Part shown: positions 27,130-27,217 of the stretch, piece after piece
Numbering within the stretch: the first letter of the stretch is position 1
Layout of the letters: each line of letters begins with the position of its first letter
Origin: a virus
Direction: 5' to 3' (one strand)
Length of the DNA: 27,217 bases
Virus record (IMG/VR): IMGVR_UViG_3300023229_000843
Location: 1-27,217 of that record
Position numbers and translations under genes: made by a program
Notes under the pieces: generated by a model
What the model saw: the letters and a program-made list of their open reading frames with translations, nothing else
Told to the model about the DNA's origin: nothing
Databases searched by the model: none

Positions 27130-27150
27130 TAATTGCTAGGAAAATACTTA

Positions 27151-27184
27151 AAAGAGCGTTCAGGAAACTGGACGCTCTTTTTTT
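27151..27184 (+). terminator. Rho-independent terminator with GAAA tetraloop
   Basis: GAGCGTTCAG-GAAA-CTGGACGCTC forms a 10-bp stem with a stable GAAA tetraloop, followed by a long T-run (27178-27184). It ends the 26878 transcript. Confidence 0.92.
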
Positions 27185-27190
27185 GTGACT

Positions 27191-27198
27191 TATAAGTA
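27191..27198 (+). promoter_or_regulatory. T4-like late promoter variant at the window edge
   Basis: TATAAGTA (one change from TATAAATA) is followed three bases later by an ATG at 27202 whose frame (MLGTT) runs off the window. It is probably the start of another late gene. Confidence 0.5.
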
Positions 27199-27201
27199 CG
27201 T

Positions 27202-27217
27202 ATGCTAGGAACAACAG
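27202..27217 (+). CDS. Possible start of a further late gene, cut by the window edge
   Basis: ATG follows a late-type element by three bases and the frame is open to the end (MLGTT). Five codons are too few for any call. Confidence 0.35.

Noticed and set aside
1-27217. CRISPR array, insertion sequence or integrase
   Set aside because: No regularly spaced repeats, transposase or recombinase motifs, or terminal inverted repeats with target duplications were seen.

Overview
The window reads as part of the genome of a large, AT-rich, T4-like marine phage (a tailed myovirus related to the cyanophage/pelagiphage T4-like group), probably infecting an alphaproteobacterium. The phage reading rests on five observations. 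(1) Copies of an 8-base element ending in TAAATA, very like the T4 late promoter TATAAATA, sit just upstream of many start codons on both strands. (2) Many tiny genes are chained by ATGA or TAATG stop/start overlaps. (3) Several proteins resemble ones typical of T4-like marine phages: a viral-type SpeD, 2-oxoglutarate/Fe(II) oxygenases, an SGNH-like protein, and a ligase-like plus nucleotidyltransferase-like pair. (4) Several N-termini resemble T4 capsid-targeting peptides. (5) tRNA genes are embedded among the protein genes. The alphaproteobacterial host is inferred from 5-aminolevulinate synthase, the C4 (Shemin) route enzyme, and from the type of HemE and DnaK. A bacterial chromosome or chromosomal island cannot be excluded, because no terminase, portal, major capsid or tail gene lies in the window.

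Layout. 1-3060 (minus): an SGNH-like protein, hemE and two 2OG-Fe(II) oxygenases in a coupled chain, with a tRNA-Arg at its head. 3070-4600 (minus): a sigma70-type promoter, an unusual class II tRNA-like RNA, then a small membrane protein, a VOC/glyoxalase protein, a SufE-like protein, a tiny lipoprotein and a hypothetical protein. 4639-5931 (plus): a sigma70-type promoter, tRNA-Gln, three small basic proteins (two of them tandem paralogues), a lipoprotein and a DUF3307-like membrane protein. 5949-6569: a bidirectional terminator, a cold-shock protein and a small membrane protein. 6599-8657 (plus): two late genes, a possible fibre/structural protein and a 495-aa protein with a capsid-targeting-like N-terminus. 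8755-9620: a tRNA fragment, a third oxygenase and a structured RNA candidate. 9621-11003: small membrane proteins, lipoproteins and hypotheticals. 11024-14668 (minus): dnaK and groEL, each with its own matching sigma70-type promoter. 14748-17784 (minus): a run of 14 mostly overlapping microprotein genes, many membrane-associated. 17868-21884: a lipoprotein (minus), then speD, two small genes, yqgE, hemA (ALAS), a DUF454 membrane protein and a fourth oxygenase. 21907-27217: a small gene, a membrane-anchored zinc-peptidase-like protein (minus), then a late operon with the nucleotidyltransferase-like and ligase-like proteins and capsid-targeted candidates, and two strongly expressed small proteins with rho-independent terminators.

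How the genes fit together. Two promoter classes suggest a temporal programme. Sigma70-like promoters (TTGACA with TATAAT-like boxes) drive tRNA-Gln, the chaperones and the microprotein operons. TAAATA late promoters drive hemA, speD, the virion candidates and several small genes. In six late genes the ATG begins exactly five bases after the element, which places it at the transcription start if T4 geometry holds, so these mRNAs would be leaderless. The metabolic cargo centres on iron and heme: two heme-synthesis enzymes, a SufE-like Fe-S protein and four Fe(II)-dependent oxygenases. SpeD (polyamines) and two major chaperones add to this. All functions are inferred from reading the sequence; no database search was run.
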